Part shown: piece by piece, positions 23,244 through 32,306 of the stretch
How the letters are laid out: the number at the start of each line of letters is the position of its first letter
How positions within the stretch are numbered: the stretch's first letter is position 1
Assembly (NCBI GenBank): GCA_020632955.1
Contig: JACKEO010000003.1
Location: 304,812 to 368,811, forward strand
Source of the DNA: Alphaproteobacteria bacterium
GTDB taxonomy: Bacteria > Myxococcota_A > UBA796 > GCA-2862545
Direction of reading: 5' to 3'
Length of the DNA stretch: 64,000 nucleotides
Program-made: the position numbers and the translations under genes
The notes under the pieces: generated by a model
What the model saw: the letters and a program-made list of their open reading frames with translations, nothing else
Databases searched by the model: none
What the model was told of the DNA's origin: nothing

Positions 23244-25738
23244 TCGCCGCGCTGCTGGCGCTGGCGGGGTGGGTGACGGTCGCGGGCGCGGTCGAGGTGG
23301 TGGTGGTGGCGGCCGACGGTGCGCTCGAGCCCGGCCGCAGCGGCGAGGTGTGGGTGGGGGCCGCCGAGGCGGACGGTCGCCCGCTCCCCGTCCCCCCCGA
23401 GGTGCGCAGCGACGACAGCCGCTGGGAGCGCCTGCCCGGGCGCGACCTCCCCGGGGTCTGGGCGTACGCGGTCACGCCGGAGGAGGGCGTGGCGCGGGTG
23501 AGCGGCACGGTGTCCTGGGGTCCCACCTCCCGATCCTGGACGGTCCCCGTCGACACGACGCCCGCGCCGCCCGCGCTGCGCATCGAGACCACGCTGGGGG
23601 ATGCGCGGCGCGGGTACGCCCGCTTCCGGGTGCGGGGCGACGACCTCCCCCCACCCGACGCGCTCCAGGTGGTGTCGAGCGAGGGGCGGGTGGGTCGCGT
23701 GGTCGCCGAGGACGGCGCGCTCGAGGTCGAGCTGGTCACCGAGGGCTCCCCGCTGCCGCGCCTGGTGCTGCTCGGCGTGGGGGACGCCCGGCGCAGCGGC
23801 CTGCCTGCCTGGGGCGTGGTGCGCCTGGAGGGCAAGGCCACCGTCCCGGTGCCCACCGATCCCGGTGCCGTGGTCACCGTGGAGGTGGGCGGACGCACCT
23901 ATGGTCCCGTGGCGGCAGGCAGCACCGGACGCGCGGTGGTGGAGCTGGTCCACCTGCCCGAGGAGACCACCGCCCGGGTGCGTGTCCGGGATCGCTTCGG
24001 CAACGAGGCGGCCCGCCCGGTCCCGCTCACGGGTCAGGTCGACCCGCTCCTGCTCGCCTTCGTCGCCGGGCCCCGCCTGCCCGGCGAGCCGGCGCCGGAG
24101 GTCGTCCTCCACGCGGTCCGCCCCGATGGTCGGCCCTGGACGGACGCGCCTCCCACCTGCCGCGCCGGGGATCGGGACGTCCCGGTGGTGCCGGTGGGCG
24201 CGGGCACCTGGCGCGTCCCCGTGCCCACCTCCGACCTCGACGGCGTGTGGGACCTGCGCGTGCGCTGCACCCTGGCGGGCCTGGCCGATGCGCAGATCGC
24301 CGTGCCGGTGGCCGAGGGCCTGCCGGTGGCCCTGCGGGTGCGCACCTACGACGAGGTGCTGCGCACGGACTTCCCGGTGGCCGAGCTCCAGGTGACCCTC
24401 GAGGACGCGCTCGGGCAGCGGGTGGTGCCCACGGGGGAGGTCCAGGCCTCGGCGCGGTTCGGCACCGCGCTGGTGGAGCGCACCACGGGCCCCTCCGTGC
24501 GGGTGGCCTACACGGGCTACGGCGCCGTGGAGATCGGTGAGGACGCGGTGCAGGTGTCGTGGACCGCGGCGCCCGGCGTCGGACCGGTGCACACCCTGCG
24601 TGTGGTGGGGGGACCCCTGTCGGACGAGGGGGCGGCGGTGCACGTGCGGGCGCTCGATCGCCGGCTGCGACCGTTGGCCGGCGAGGAGGTCACGCTGGCC
24701 TTCGGGGCCACCACCGCGCGCGCCCTGGCCGGTCCCGACGGCTGGGCGTCCTTCCACGTGCCCTGGAGTCGCCCGGGGCTCGTCGCTGTGACGGCCGCGG
24801 CCGGCGCGCGCACGGTGGCGGCCGTGGCGCTCGTCGGACGTCGACCGCCGGTGGGGCCGGGCCAGCCCGACCTCGTCGCCACCGTGCCGATCACCGTGGA
24901 TCCGGGGCGCCTGGCGCAGATGCAGCTCGTGGCGGATCCCCCGCTCGTGGCGGCGGGACCTCGCGCCTCGTCCACGATCACCGCGCGGCTCCTCGACCGG
25001 TCGGGCAACGCGGCAGAGGCCGGCGAGCCCGAGCTGGAGGCCAGCGCCGGCCAGCTCACGCCCCTGGGGCGCTCCGACGACGGCACCTTCGCCTGGGCGT
25101 GGATCCCGCCCCCCGGCTACCGCGCCCGCACGATCGAGCTGGTGGCCCGCGACGCGGACCTCGACGTGGAGGAGCGCCTCACGCTGCAGGTGCGTCCGCG
25201 CGAGGTGCGTCGGTGGCTGGGGCCGAGCGCGGGCGTGCAGACGAACTTCGCCCGCATCGTCGCGCCCTTCGTGAGCCTCGACGCCGCCTGGTACGTGCGC
25301 GTCGGACCCAGGCACCAGGAGCTCCCGCCCGGGCGCTCGCGCCTGATGATCCGCGCCGGCGTGGGCTGGTACGGCACCCAGGCCGACTCGGACCTGGCCG
25401 GCGACCTCACCGGCAGCGTCCGCATGGACCTCATCCCGATCACGCTCGCCCTCGTCCTCCGCCAGGCCTACCCCAGCCAGGCGTACTGGTTCTCGCTCGG
25501 CGGCGTGGTCGCCCCCTTCGTCGGGTCCTCGGCCTTCGACGGCGCCACCATCAGCCGCCAGGTGGGCGTGCTGCCGCCCGGCCTGGTGGCCACCGCCGGG
25601 TACGGCGTGCGCGTGCCCGGGGGCGAGGTGGCCGTGGAGCTGAGGGGCACCGTCCTCACCAGCCCCGGCTCCGACGTGAGCCTCGCCGGCCAGGTGGGCG
25701 GGCTCGCCGTGACCTTGGGGTACCGACTGGCCTATTGA
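23240..25738 (+). CDS. Ig-domain protein with C-terminal outer-membrane beta-barrel
   Basis: An 832-residue exported protein. Signal peptide MIAALLALAGWVTVAGA. Residues about 20-640 are Ig-like segments, some with the invasin/Big_1 turn (VRDRFGNEAARPVPL, LEDALGQRVVPTG, LDRSGNAAEAGEP). The last 190 residues alternate like membrane strands (GPSAGVQTNFARIVAPFVSL, LMIRAGVGWYGT, ITLALVLRQAYPSQAYWFSL) and end in an aromatic-rich strand (GLAVTLGYRLAY), so a C-terminal barrel is likely. The ATG overlaps the fecR-like stop (ATGA). Barrel placement is inferred from the pattern only. Confidence 0.8.
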   Translation: MIAALLALAGWVTVAGAVEVVVVAADGALEPGRSGEVWVGAAEADGRPLPVPPEVRSDDSRWERLPGRDLPGVWAYAVTPEEGVARVSGTVSWGPTSRSWTVPVDTTPAPPALRIETTLGDARRGYARFRVRGDDLPPPDALQVVSSEGRVGRVVAEDGALEVELVTEGSPLPRLVLLGVGDARRSGLPAWGVVRLEGKATVPVPTDPGAVVTVEVGGRTYGPVAAGSTGRAVVELVHLPEETTARVRVRDRFGNEAARPVPLTGQVDPLLLAFVAGPRLPGEPAPEVVLHAVRPDGRPWTDAPPTCRAGDRDVPVVPVGAGTWRVPVPTSDLDGVWDLRVRCTLAGLADAQIAVPVAEGLPVALRVRTYDEVLRTDFPVAELQVTLEDALGQRVVPTGEVQASARFGTALVERTTGPSVRVAYTGYGAVEIGEDAVQVSWTAAPGVGPVHTLRVVGGPLSDEGAAVHVRALDRRLRPLAGEEVTLAFGATTARALAGPDGWASFHVPWSRPGLVAVTAAAGARTVAAVALVGRRPPVGPGQPDLVATVPITVDPGRLAQMQLVADPPLVAAGPRASSTITARLLDRSGNAAEAGEPELEASAGQLTPLGRSDDGTFAWAWIPPPGYRARTIELVARDADLDVEERLTLQVRPREVRRWLGPSAGVQTNFARIVAPFVSLDAAWYVRVGPRHQELPPGRSRLMIRAGVGWYGTQADSDLAGDLTGSVRMDLIPITLALVLRQAYPSQAYWFSLGGVVAPFVGSSAFDGATISRQVGVLPPGLVATAGYGVRVPGGEVAVELRGTVLTSPGSDVSLAGQVGGLAVTLGYRLAY

Positions 25739-25770
25739 ACGGGCATGCTGTCCCGTGGGAGTCCTTCCGC

Positions 25771-28700
25771 TTGCTTCGCGTCTTCCTGCCACTGCTCCTC
25801 GCCGCTGCGTGCACCGCGCCGCCGCCCGCGCCCGTGCCCGACCGGGTCGAGCCTGCGTGGGGCTACGTCGGCGACGACACCCTGGTGCGGGTGATCGGCA
25901 CGCGCTTCTACCCGTCGCTCCAGATCCCGGCGGGCGGCGGCCCGGCGGGCACCGACGACGCCTTCGAGCTGCGCCTGTGGGGTGCGGACGCGAGCGAGCC
26001 GGTGGAGCTCCTCGCGGAGTTCGAGTCGCTCAACGCCCTGAGGGCGCTGGTGCCCAGCGGCCTGCCCGTGGGCCGCTACGACGTGGAGGTCGTCTCGCCG
26101 GCGGGCATCGGGGGCGTGAAGGCCGATGCGTTCGAGGTGACGAGCACGCGGGTGGACCGCGTGGTGATCGACGTGAACGACTTCGTCGGCACGGTGGGCG
26201 AGACCCTGCAGGTGGTGGTGCAGGTGGTGGACCCCGAGGGGCGCGCCGTGGTCGAGGATCTCGCCGTGCGGGTGGAGGTGGACGCCGAGGACGCGGAGGC
26301 GGTCGATCTCACCCTCGACACGAGCGACCTGGAGCAGCGGGTGCCGTCGCCCACGGGCCTGGGCGCCACCGGGCGCCTGGGCAGCGACGGTCGCGTGGTG
26401 GTCGGCCTCACGGCCACCCGGCCCGGATCGGTGCGCCTGATCGTGGGCGGGGACGAGGGGGTCGGCGCCGACGAGGTCAACCTGCAGTGGACGCCCGGCG
26501 CGGTCTTCGGCGTGCGGGCGAGTCTCGGGGACGTCGAGAACGCCACCGTCACCGCCGGGGAGCGCTTCGTGGTGCTGCTCGAGCTCGTCGATGCGTCGGG
26601 CAACCTGGTGCCGGATGGGCGGGCCGACCTGCTCGTGAGCAGCGAGTGCGGCTCCTACAAGGAGGCTGCGGACGTGGTCCGCGGCTACTTCTCGCTCGAC
26701 GTGGAGATCGACGAGGCCACCTCGCGGATCGCGGGCTGCTCGGCGGAGCGCCTGGAGGTGGTGTCGCGGGACGGACGGAACCTGCAGGGCCGTTCCGCGC
26801 CGTTCACCGTGGTGCCCGGTCCCCTCCAGGACCTGCGGGTGCGCGTGGTGGGCCCCACCACGGTGGCCGCCGGCGAGCTCGTGCCCGTCACGGTGGAGCC
26901 CCTGGACGCCTTCGGCAACCGGCCTGTGCAGACGGTGACCCTGTCGGACATCCGCGCGCCGCTCGACGACCGCCTCGACTGGTCGTGTCCCGCGCAGATC
27001 ACGCCCACCACCGACGGCTTCTGCCAGATCCGGCCCACGCTGGCCCAGGCGGGCGTCAGCTTCTCCGTGGAGGGCACCTACACCGACGACGGCCTGCCGA
27101 GCTCCGTCTCGGGCACCAGCCAGTCCGTGGTGGTGGGGCCGGGCCGCCTCGCGCGCCTGGAGGTCGGCCTCGAGGCCACCACGTGGGTGGCGGGGGATCC
27201 CCAGGTGGTCGACGTGGCGGCCTTCGACGCCTACGACAACGCGATCCCCGCCGGCAGCGTGGACCCGTCGGCCCTCCGCATCTTCGACGCGCGCTTCGAG
27301 GCGGGCCCGCCGTCGCCCGATCAGGTGTGCACGGCCCAGGGGGTGGCGGGGCGCTGGCGCTGCCGCACCACGGTGGCCACCCGAGGCACCGACACGCGCG
27401 TGGTCGCGGAGTGGAAGGACCCGCTGGCGCCGAGCACCACGGTGCGTGGCCAGAGCGTTCCGGTGCGTGTGCAGAACTCGATCCTGGCCGCCGCCGTGAT
27501 CACGCCGTCGGCGAGCGAGGCCACCGCGGGCGTCCCTCTGGACGTGCGCATCGAGGCCACGGACGCCTATGGCAACGCCTACCTCGACCAGACCGTGATC
27601 AGCGTGCTGCTGCGCGACAGCACGGGCACGATGCTGCCCCGCAGCGTCACCCTGGGTCCCGACGGCACGGCCACGCCGCGGGCCGTGTTCACCCGCACGG
27701 GCTCCACCCGCGTCACCGCCCTCATCGGTGGCGTGGAGCTCGGGGTGTCGGCGCCGATCCAGGTCGTGGCGGGCGATCTGAGCGGCCTGTCCGTGCTGCC
27801 TGGGAGCCCCTTCGGCTGGGTGGGCGAGCCGGTGTCGGTGCGCGTGGAGTCCATCGACGCGTACGGCAACCGCGTGCCGCGCGACCGTGACGTCACCGTG
27901 CGCTCCCGCGACGGCCGTGGCGCTCCCGTCGCCTTCCGGCTCGTCAACGGCGTCGGCGTGGGGTCCTTCACCTGGACCACGTGGGACGACGAGGACGCCC
28001 TGGAGGCCACGTCCGCGGAGCTGTCGGGATCGTCCGGCGTGGTGGCCGCGATGCTCAGGTGCCCCACCGGCGCGCCGGTGGTGGGGGTGGGCTTCCCGGT
28101 GGGCCAGGTCACGCGGTCCTACGGCCTGGCGTGCACCGACGACGACGGCGATGCGTCGGTGTGGGTGGATCTCGCCTCGAGCCTGCCCGCCGCCGGCCTG
28201 CAGATCCTGCGCTACGGCGCCGCGCTGGGGGCGTCCGGGGTCTCGGGCCCCTCCACCGGCATGCGCGTCACGGTGCCCTCCGCGGGCCGCTGGCCCCTGT
28301 CGGCCTACGTCGTGCAGAGCGACGGCTGCGGCGCGGTGACCGACCGGCTCGCCTACGCCGGCGCCGACGACGGCCGGGTGGTGGGTCCCCTGCAGATGGT
28401 GGCCCGCCCGGCGCAGGTCGACCTCGAGCGGGAGGGCGCCGGGGCGGACCTCGAGCTGGACGGCGTGCTCACCTGTCGCGGCCTGCTCGCCGACGACACC
28501 TGGGTGCGGGTGCGCGCCGACCTGGGCGCGCTCACCGGGGCGTCGCTCGACGGCGGGGCAGGGGGCCTGCGGCTGGGGGTCGACCAGGGCCACGCCGAGG
28601 TGCGGCTCGACCTGTCGGAGGTGGAGGAGGGCGACCCCGCGCGGGTGCTGGCGTGGGTGGACGGCGGGCAGGCGCAGGGCGCGGTCGACGTCCCGCTCGA

Positions 28701-29388
28701 CGGTGACCTCCGCTCGCCCACGGTGTGGCGCCAGCTGCCTCGCGGCGTGCTGGCCTCGTCCACGGGGTCGCTGCTCCTCGAGCTGTCGGAGCCCCTCGAC
28801 CCGGCCTCGCTCGGCGGCGGGGCCGTGCGGGTGGAGGAGGGCGGGGTCCCGCTCACGGTCACGCCGGCCCTGTCCGGGCGCCTCCTGACGCTCCAGGTCT
28901 CTCCGCCCCTGCGCGCCGACGGCACGGTCTACGAGGTGATCCTGGAGGACCGGATCACGGACCTCGCGGGCAACGGCCTCGCGGGCACCTGGCAGGGGGC
29001 GCCCGCCACGTACCGTCGGCTGGTGGGTGCCATCGGGGCGCCCGACGCCGTCACCACGTGTTCCGTCGACACCCCCATCCTGCGGCCCGACGGGTTCGCG
29101 GGCGTCGGGGTGGAGGCCGACGAGGTGGTCGTCGACTTCGCGTCCCCCTCCGTGCCGGCCTGGTGGGTGATCGAGGTCCGGGACGCCCAGGGCTTCCTCG
29201 TCCGCTACGAGCAGCTCGTGCCCACCGATGCCGACGGGAGCTGGACCTGGGATGCCCGCGACGCCGAGGGACGCGTGGTGGACGCGGGCACCTACACCGT
29301 GTCGCTCGACGCGGAGGGCAACGGCGGGAACCGGGGCGGGGCGTGCACCCGCGCGGTCTCCGTCGAGGTCTGGGAGCCCGCGCCATGA
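25771..29388 (+). CDS. Giant multi-Ig lipoprotein (IPT/TIG, Big_1-like and FlgD-like domains)
   Basis: A 1205-residue surface lipoprotein. The TTG at 25771, with GGGAG about 9 nt upstream, gives the leader LLRVFLPLLLAAAC with a perfect lipobox. No ATG or GTG in frame yields a leader. An IPT/TIG-like domain comes first (VEPAWGYVGDDTLVRVIGTR). At least five Ig repeats follow, marked by DASGN, DAFGN, DAYDN, DAYGN and DAYGN turns (residues about 250-720). Later come Ig domains with a Big_5-like segment (LLLELSEPLDPASLGGGAV) and a FlgD-type C-terminal domain (WDARDAEGRVVDAGTYTVSL). Thirty-two bases separate it from the barrel gene; its TGA overlaps the last kinase. Confidence 0.82.
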   Translation: MLRVFLPLLLAAACTAPPPAPVPDRVEPAWGYVGDDTLVRVIGTRFYPSLQIPAGGGPAGTDDAFELRLWGADASEPVELLAEFESLNALRALVPSGLPVGRYDVEVVSPAGIGGVKADAFEVTSTRVDRVVIDVNDFVGTVGETLQVVVQVVDPEGRAVVEDLAVRVEVDAEDAEAVDLTLDTSDLEQRVPSPTGLGATGRLGSDGRVVVGLTATRPGSVRLIVGGDEGVGADEVNLQWTPGAVFGVRASLGDVENATVTAGERFVVLLELVDASGNLVPDGRADLLVSSECGSYKEAADVVRGYFSLDVEIDEATSRIAGCSAERLEVVSRDGRNLQGRSAPFTVVPGPLQDLRVRVVGPTTVAAGELVPVTVEPLDAFGNRPVQTVTLSDIRAPLDDRLDWSCPAQITPTTDGFCQIRPTLAQAGVSFSVEGTYTDDGLPSSVSGTSQSVVVGPGRLARLEVGLEATTWVAGDPQVVDVAAFDAYDNAIPAGSVDPSALRIFDARFEAGPPSPDQVCTAQGVAGRWRCRTTVATRGTDTRVVAEWKDPLAPSTTVRGQSVPVRVQNSILAAAVITPSASEATAGVPLDVRIEATDAYGNAYLDQTVISVLLRDSTGTMLPRSVTLGPDGTATPRAVFTRTGSTRVTALIGGVELGVSAPIQVVAGDLSGLSVLPGSPFGWVGEPVSVRVESIDAYGNRVPRDRDVTVRSRDGRGAPVAFRLVNGVGVGSFTWTTWDDEDALEATSAELSGSSGVVAAMLRCPTGAPVVGVGFPVGQVTRSYGLACTDDDGDASVWVDLASSLPAAGLQILRYGAALGASGVSGPSTGMRVTVPSAGRWPLSAYVVQSDGCGAVTDRLAYAGADDGRVVGPLQMVARPAQVDLEREGAGADLELDGVLTCRGLLADDTWVRVRADLGALTGASLDGGAGGLRLGVDQGHAEVRLDLSEVEEGDPARVLAWVDGGQAQGAVDVPLDGDLRSPTVWRQLPRGVLASSTGSLLLELSEPLDPASLGGGAVRVEEGGVPLTVTPALSGRLLTLQVSPPLRADGTVYEVILEDRITDLAGNGLAGTWQGAPATYRRLVGAIGAPDAVTTCSVDTPILRPDGFAGVGVEADEVVVDFASPSVPAWWVIEVRDAQGFLVRYEQLVPTDADGSWTWDARDAEGRVVDAGTYTVSLDAEGNGGNRGGACTRAVSVEVWEPAP

Positions 29389-30107
29389 CCCGCACGCCCT
29401 CCGGGACGCCGCCGGCCGAGGGCGCCCGGCTCGCGCGCCTCGCCGAGCTGGGGATGCAGAGCGCCGTCCTGCTCCACGAGCTGCGGCAGCCGCTCTTCGC
29501 CCTCAAGGCCACCGCCGAGCTCGTGCTCGCGGGTCGCCACCCCGAGGGTCCCACGGGCGACGAGGCCGCCTGGCGCCAGGTGGTGGAGCAGGTCTCCCAG
29601 ATCGAGCAGCTCATCGGTCGCTACGGCCAGGGCGGCGGTGTGCACCCCGAGGTGGTGGCGCGGGTGGACCTGGGGGCGTCGGTGCGGGCCGCGCTGGACG
29701 TGCAGCTCGGACGGGCGGCCGGCGTGGACGTGGCACTCAGGAGCCGCCTCCCCGGCGATCCGGTGTGGGTCCGCGGAGACGACGGTGCGCTGCGCCAGGT
29801 GGTGCACAACCTCGTCCAGAACGCGCTCGACGCGGTGGAGGGCGGCCCGCGACGCGAGGTGTGGGTGGAGCTGGCCCGCGTCGACGAGCACGCGGTGATC
29901 GAGGTGCGGGACTCGGGCGCCGGCATCGCGCCGGAGCTGCTGCCGCGTGTGTTCGAGCCCTTCGTGACCACCAAGGCGCCCGGCCGTGGCACGGGGCTCG
30001 GCCTCTTCGTCACCCGCGCCCTGGTCACCGAGGCCGGCGGTCGGCTGGAGCTGGAGACCGGCGCCACCGGCACCACCCTGCGCGTGCTCCTGCCCACGAC
30101 CTCGTGA
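29385..30107 (+). CDS. Soluble histidine kinase with intact ATPase domain
   Basis: A 240-residue cytoplasmic kinase without sensor or membrane segment. HisKA-like helix with His38 in SAVLLHELRQPLFALKA, then a full HATPase domain: NLVQNALDAV (N-box), RDSGAGIAPELL (G1), FEPFVTTKAPGRGTGLGLFV (F and G2). It would suit trans-phosphorylation of partners such as the eroded membrane kinase or the receiver protein encoded at the start of the operon. The ATG overlaps the preceding stop (ATGA at 29385-29388), so its translation is tied to the Ig lipoprotein. Last gene of the operon; the convergent gene ends 28 bp later. Confidence 0.88.
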   Translation: MTRTPSGTPPAEGARLARLAELGMQSAVLLHELRQPLFALKATAELVLAGRHPEGPTGDEAAWRQVVEQVSQIEQLIGRYGQGGGVHPEVVARVDLGASVRAALDVQLGRAAGVDVALRSRLPGDPVWVRGDDGALRQVVHNLVQNALDAVEGGPRREVWVELARVDEHAVIEVRDSGAGIAPELLPRVFEPFVTTKAPGRGTGLGLFVTRALVTEAGGRLELETGATGTTLRVLLPTTS

Positions 30108-30134
30108 CCCCGGCCCTCCTCGGGCGGTGCAGGT

Positions 30135-31334
30135 CTACAGATCGAGCACCGGCACCATGCCGCGGGTGCGCCAGCGTTCGAGGTGCTCGCGCGGCACGCC
30201 GGGGCACCGGGCCTGCGCCGTGCAGAAGCGACACACCACCCCGAAGACCGTGCCGTCCTCGGCGAGCCGCCAGGCGGGCAGGGGGCTCGTGCTGTGGGGA
30301 CGCCGCGCGACCATGCACACGGGCATCCCGGCGGCGGTGACCTCGCAGCCCTCCGCCACCTCCGAGAGCTCCACGGGGTTGGCGTCGGCCGGCAGGCCCG
30401 CCACGGCCGCGGGCACGAGGAGCACCTCGGCGCCCGCGCGCGTCAACGCCTCCACTCGGGGGCCGAGTCCGGCCACCACCTCGGCCGTGGCCGGCAGCCA
30501 GGCGTGGACCGCCACGCCCAGGTGGCCCGCCGCGACCACCGCGGCCGCCGTCTCCTCCGCGTCGGCCGGCAGCACCACGGTGGTGGCGCCCCAGAGGGCC
30601 AGGGTGCCGATGGCGTCGGGGTCTGCGGGCGCCTCGACCTCGATCTCGTCGAAGCCCGACTCCACGAGCGCGCCGAGCACGGCCTCCAGGTCCGGGTGGC
30701 CCCACACCTGCCGCCCTCCGACCGCGGCGCGACGCAGGCCGGCGGCCGCGGCGTCCGAGACGAGGGCGAGGCGCGCGGCCCGCATCGCCTCGGGTGCATG
30801 GTCCTCCCGGGCCGACAGCAGCACCAGCAGCTCGTCGTCGAGCTGCCACCCCGCCAGCGCCGCGCGCTGGTCGGCGAGGCAGGCCAGCTCCACCTCGGCC
30901 AGGTGCAGGGCCGCGCGGGCCTGGGGCGCGTCGTCGGCGCGCAGCGGCTCGGGTGCGTCCGGATCCTCGGCCTCCTCGGGCGCCTCCGGCTCCTCCCGAC
31001 GGAGCACCAGCCGACCCTTGTCCATGCCCTCCACCCACTTGAGCAGCGCCAGCACCACGCGCTCGGTGCGACGGGCGAGCGGCGCGCCGTCGGGCACCTC
31101 GAGGGCGACCTCGGCCGACGCCGTGGTGGCGTAGGCGGCACCGCCGTCCTCGCGCGGGCGCAGCTTCAGCGACACCGCCTGGCCCGCCACGTCGAGGTCG
31201 ACCCGCACGCCCCCCTCCCACAGGCCCACCGCCATGCGGTCGAGGGCGGGCAGCGCCTCCACGAAGGCCTCGCTGCGGCGCTCCAGCGCGTCGTGGAGGT
31301 CGACCGGGGGCAGGCCTTCCGGGGCGTCGCTCAT
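30135..31334 (-). CDS. Radical-SAM-like barrel lacking the SAM cluster motif (pseudo-enzyme candidate)
   Basis: A 399-residue protein, last in the radical SAM operon. Residues 1-115 are a separate beta-rich domain of unknown type, then an acidic linker (EEPEAPEEAEDPDAPEP). From about residue 165 the pattern follows a radical SAM TIM barrel. LLVLLSAREDHAPEAM sits where CxxxCxxC should be; GGRQVWGHPDLEAVLGALVE matches the GGEP-HP region of its neighbour; IEVEAP and HAWLPAT follow. The C-terminal VVCRFCTAQARCPGVPREHL (Cys368, 371, 377) parallels the neighbour's CVGCDARHRCRGV. So an auxiliary cluster site remains while the SAM site is lost. The ATG overlaps the upstream stop (ATGA). Function unknown; homology is by eye. 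Confidence 0.7.
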   Translation of the reverse strand: MSDAPEGLPPVDLHDALERRSEAFVEALPALDRMAVGLWEGGVRVDLDVAGQAVSLKLRPREDGGAAYATTASAEVALEVPDGAPLARRTERVVLALLKWVEGMDKGRLVLRREEPEAPEEAEDPDAPEPLRADDAPQARAALHLAEVELACLADQRAALAGWQLDDELLVLLSAREDHAPEAMRAARLALVSDAAAAGLRRAAVGGRQVWGHPDLEAVLGALVESGFDEIEVEAPADPDAIGTLALWGATTVVLPADAEETAAAVVAAGHLGVAVHAWLPATAEVVAGLGPRVEALTRAGAEVLLVPAAVAGLPADANPVELSEVAEGCEVTAAGMPVCMVARRPHSTSPLPAWRLAEDGTVFGVVCRFCTAQARCPGVPREHLERWRTRGMVPVLDL

Positions 31335-32278
31335 GGGGGGGACTCCGAGCCCGCGGACCAGGGCGTCAGCTCGCCCTCGCCATAGGCCTCCAGGTGGGCG
31401 GGGACCACTCCCCGGCAGCGGTGGCGCGCGTCGCAGCCCACGCACGGCGCGGCGTGCACCAGCCGCTGGGTGCGGAAGTAGAGCGCGATCACCGCGGCAC
31501 CGCCCCGGGCCAGGCCGGTCGCGGCGCAGGCGGGGAAGCCGACGAGCTCCACCGGCGCGTCGCCGACGGCGCTGGCCAGCTCCCGCCACGACGGGGCCTC
31601 GTCCTCGTAGCGGAAGAGGTCGTCCTTGCGGCGCAGGGGCGCCACGGCCAGGGTGGACCCCCAGCGCGCGTGCACCTGGCGGGCGAGGGGCGCGAGGCCT
31701 CCGAGCGTGCGGCGGAGGGCGAGCGTGTGGACCGCCACGTCGATGCCGGCGGCGCGTGCGTGGTCGAGCCCCGCGACCACGCGGGCGTGCTGCCCGGGCC
31801 GCTCGACGATGGCGTCGTGCAGGCCCGGCACGGGGCCGTAGAGGGGCACCGCGACGCGGGCCACGCCCAGATCGCGCCACCGGGCGGCCTCGCCCGGCAC
31901 GGCGAGCGACAGGCCCGAGGTCATGATCTCGGTGGCGATGCCGGCGGCGGCGCAGCGCGCCAGCACCTCCTCGAAGCGGGGGTGCGTGGTGGGCTCGGTG
32001 CCGCCGATGCAGAGCAGGTCGAGGCCGAGCGTCTCCAGCCCGGCGAGACGCGCCTCCACGGTGGTGCCGGTCGTGACCAGCTCGGCGGGCATCTCCACCA
32101 GCGTGCGGTTCGAGCAGAAGAAGCAGCCGCCGTGGCACGACGACAGCAGGTGGAGCAGGCCCACGCCCGGCCACCCCCACGTCTCGAGGGTGGCCGCCTG
32201 CCCTGCGACCGGCGTCGCCATGAGGGCGAGCATCTCCGGGTCCTCGTGGGCCACGGCGGGCATCGCGTCCGCGGTCAT
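31331..32278 (-). CDS. Radical SAM protein with C-terminal Cys-rich tail
   Basis: A 315-residue radical SAM enzyme. Cys48, 52 and 55 in LLSSCHGGCFFCSNRT bind the cluster that cleaves S-adenosylmethionine. LLCIGGTEPTTHPRFEEVLA is the GGE-like SAM-binding turn (GGTEP). The barrel continues to about residue 240. A C-terminal CVGCDARHRCRGVVPAHLE (Cys279, 282, 288) may hold a second cluster. The ATG at 32278 has GGAAGG 7 nt upstream and lies 28 bp after the preceding radical SAM gene. The frame is open further upstream but would overlap that gene. The substrate is unknown; no short peptide gene lies nearby. Confidence 0.83.
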   Translation of the reverse strand: MTADAMPAVAHEDPEMLALMATPVAGQAATLETWGWPGVGLLHLLSSCHGGCFFCSNRTLVEMPAELVTTGTTVEARLAGLETLGLDLLCIGGTEPTTHPRFEEVLARCAAAGIATEIMTSGLSLAVPGEAARWRDLGVARVAVPLYGPVPGLHDAIVERPGQHARVVAGLDHARAAGIDVAVHTLALRRTLGGLAPLARQVHARWGSTLAVAPLRRKDDLFRYEDEAPSWRELASAVGDAPVELVGFPACAATGLARGGAAVIALYFRTQRLVHAAPCVGCDARHRCRGVVPAHLEAYGEGELTPWSAGSESPP

Positions 32279-32306
32279 GGCGTGGCCTTCCGGGTCATCG
32301 GTCGCC

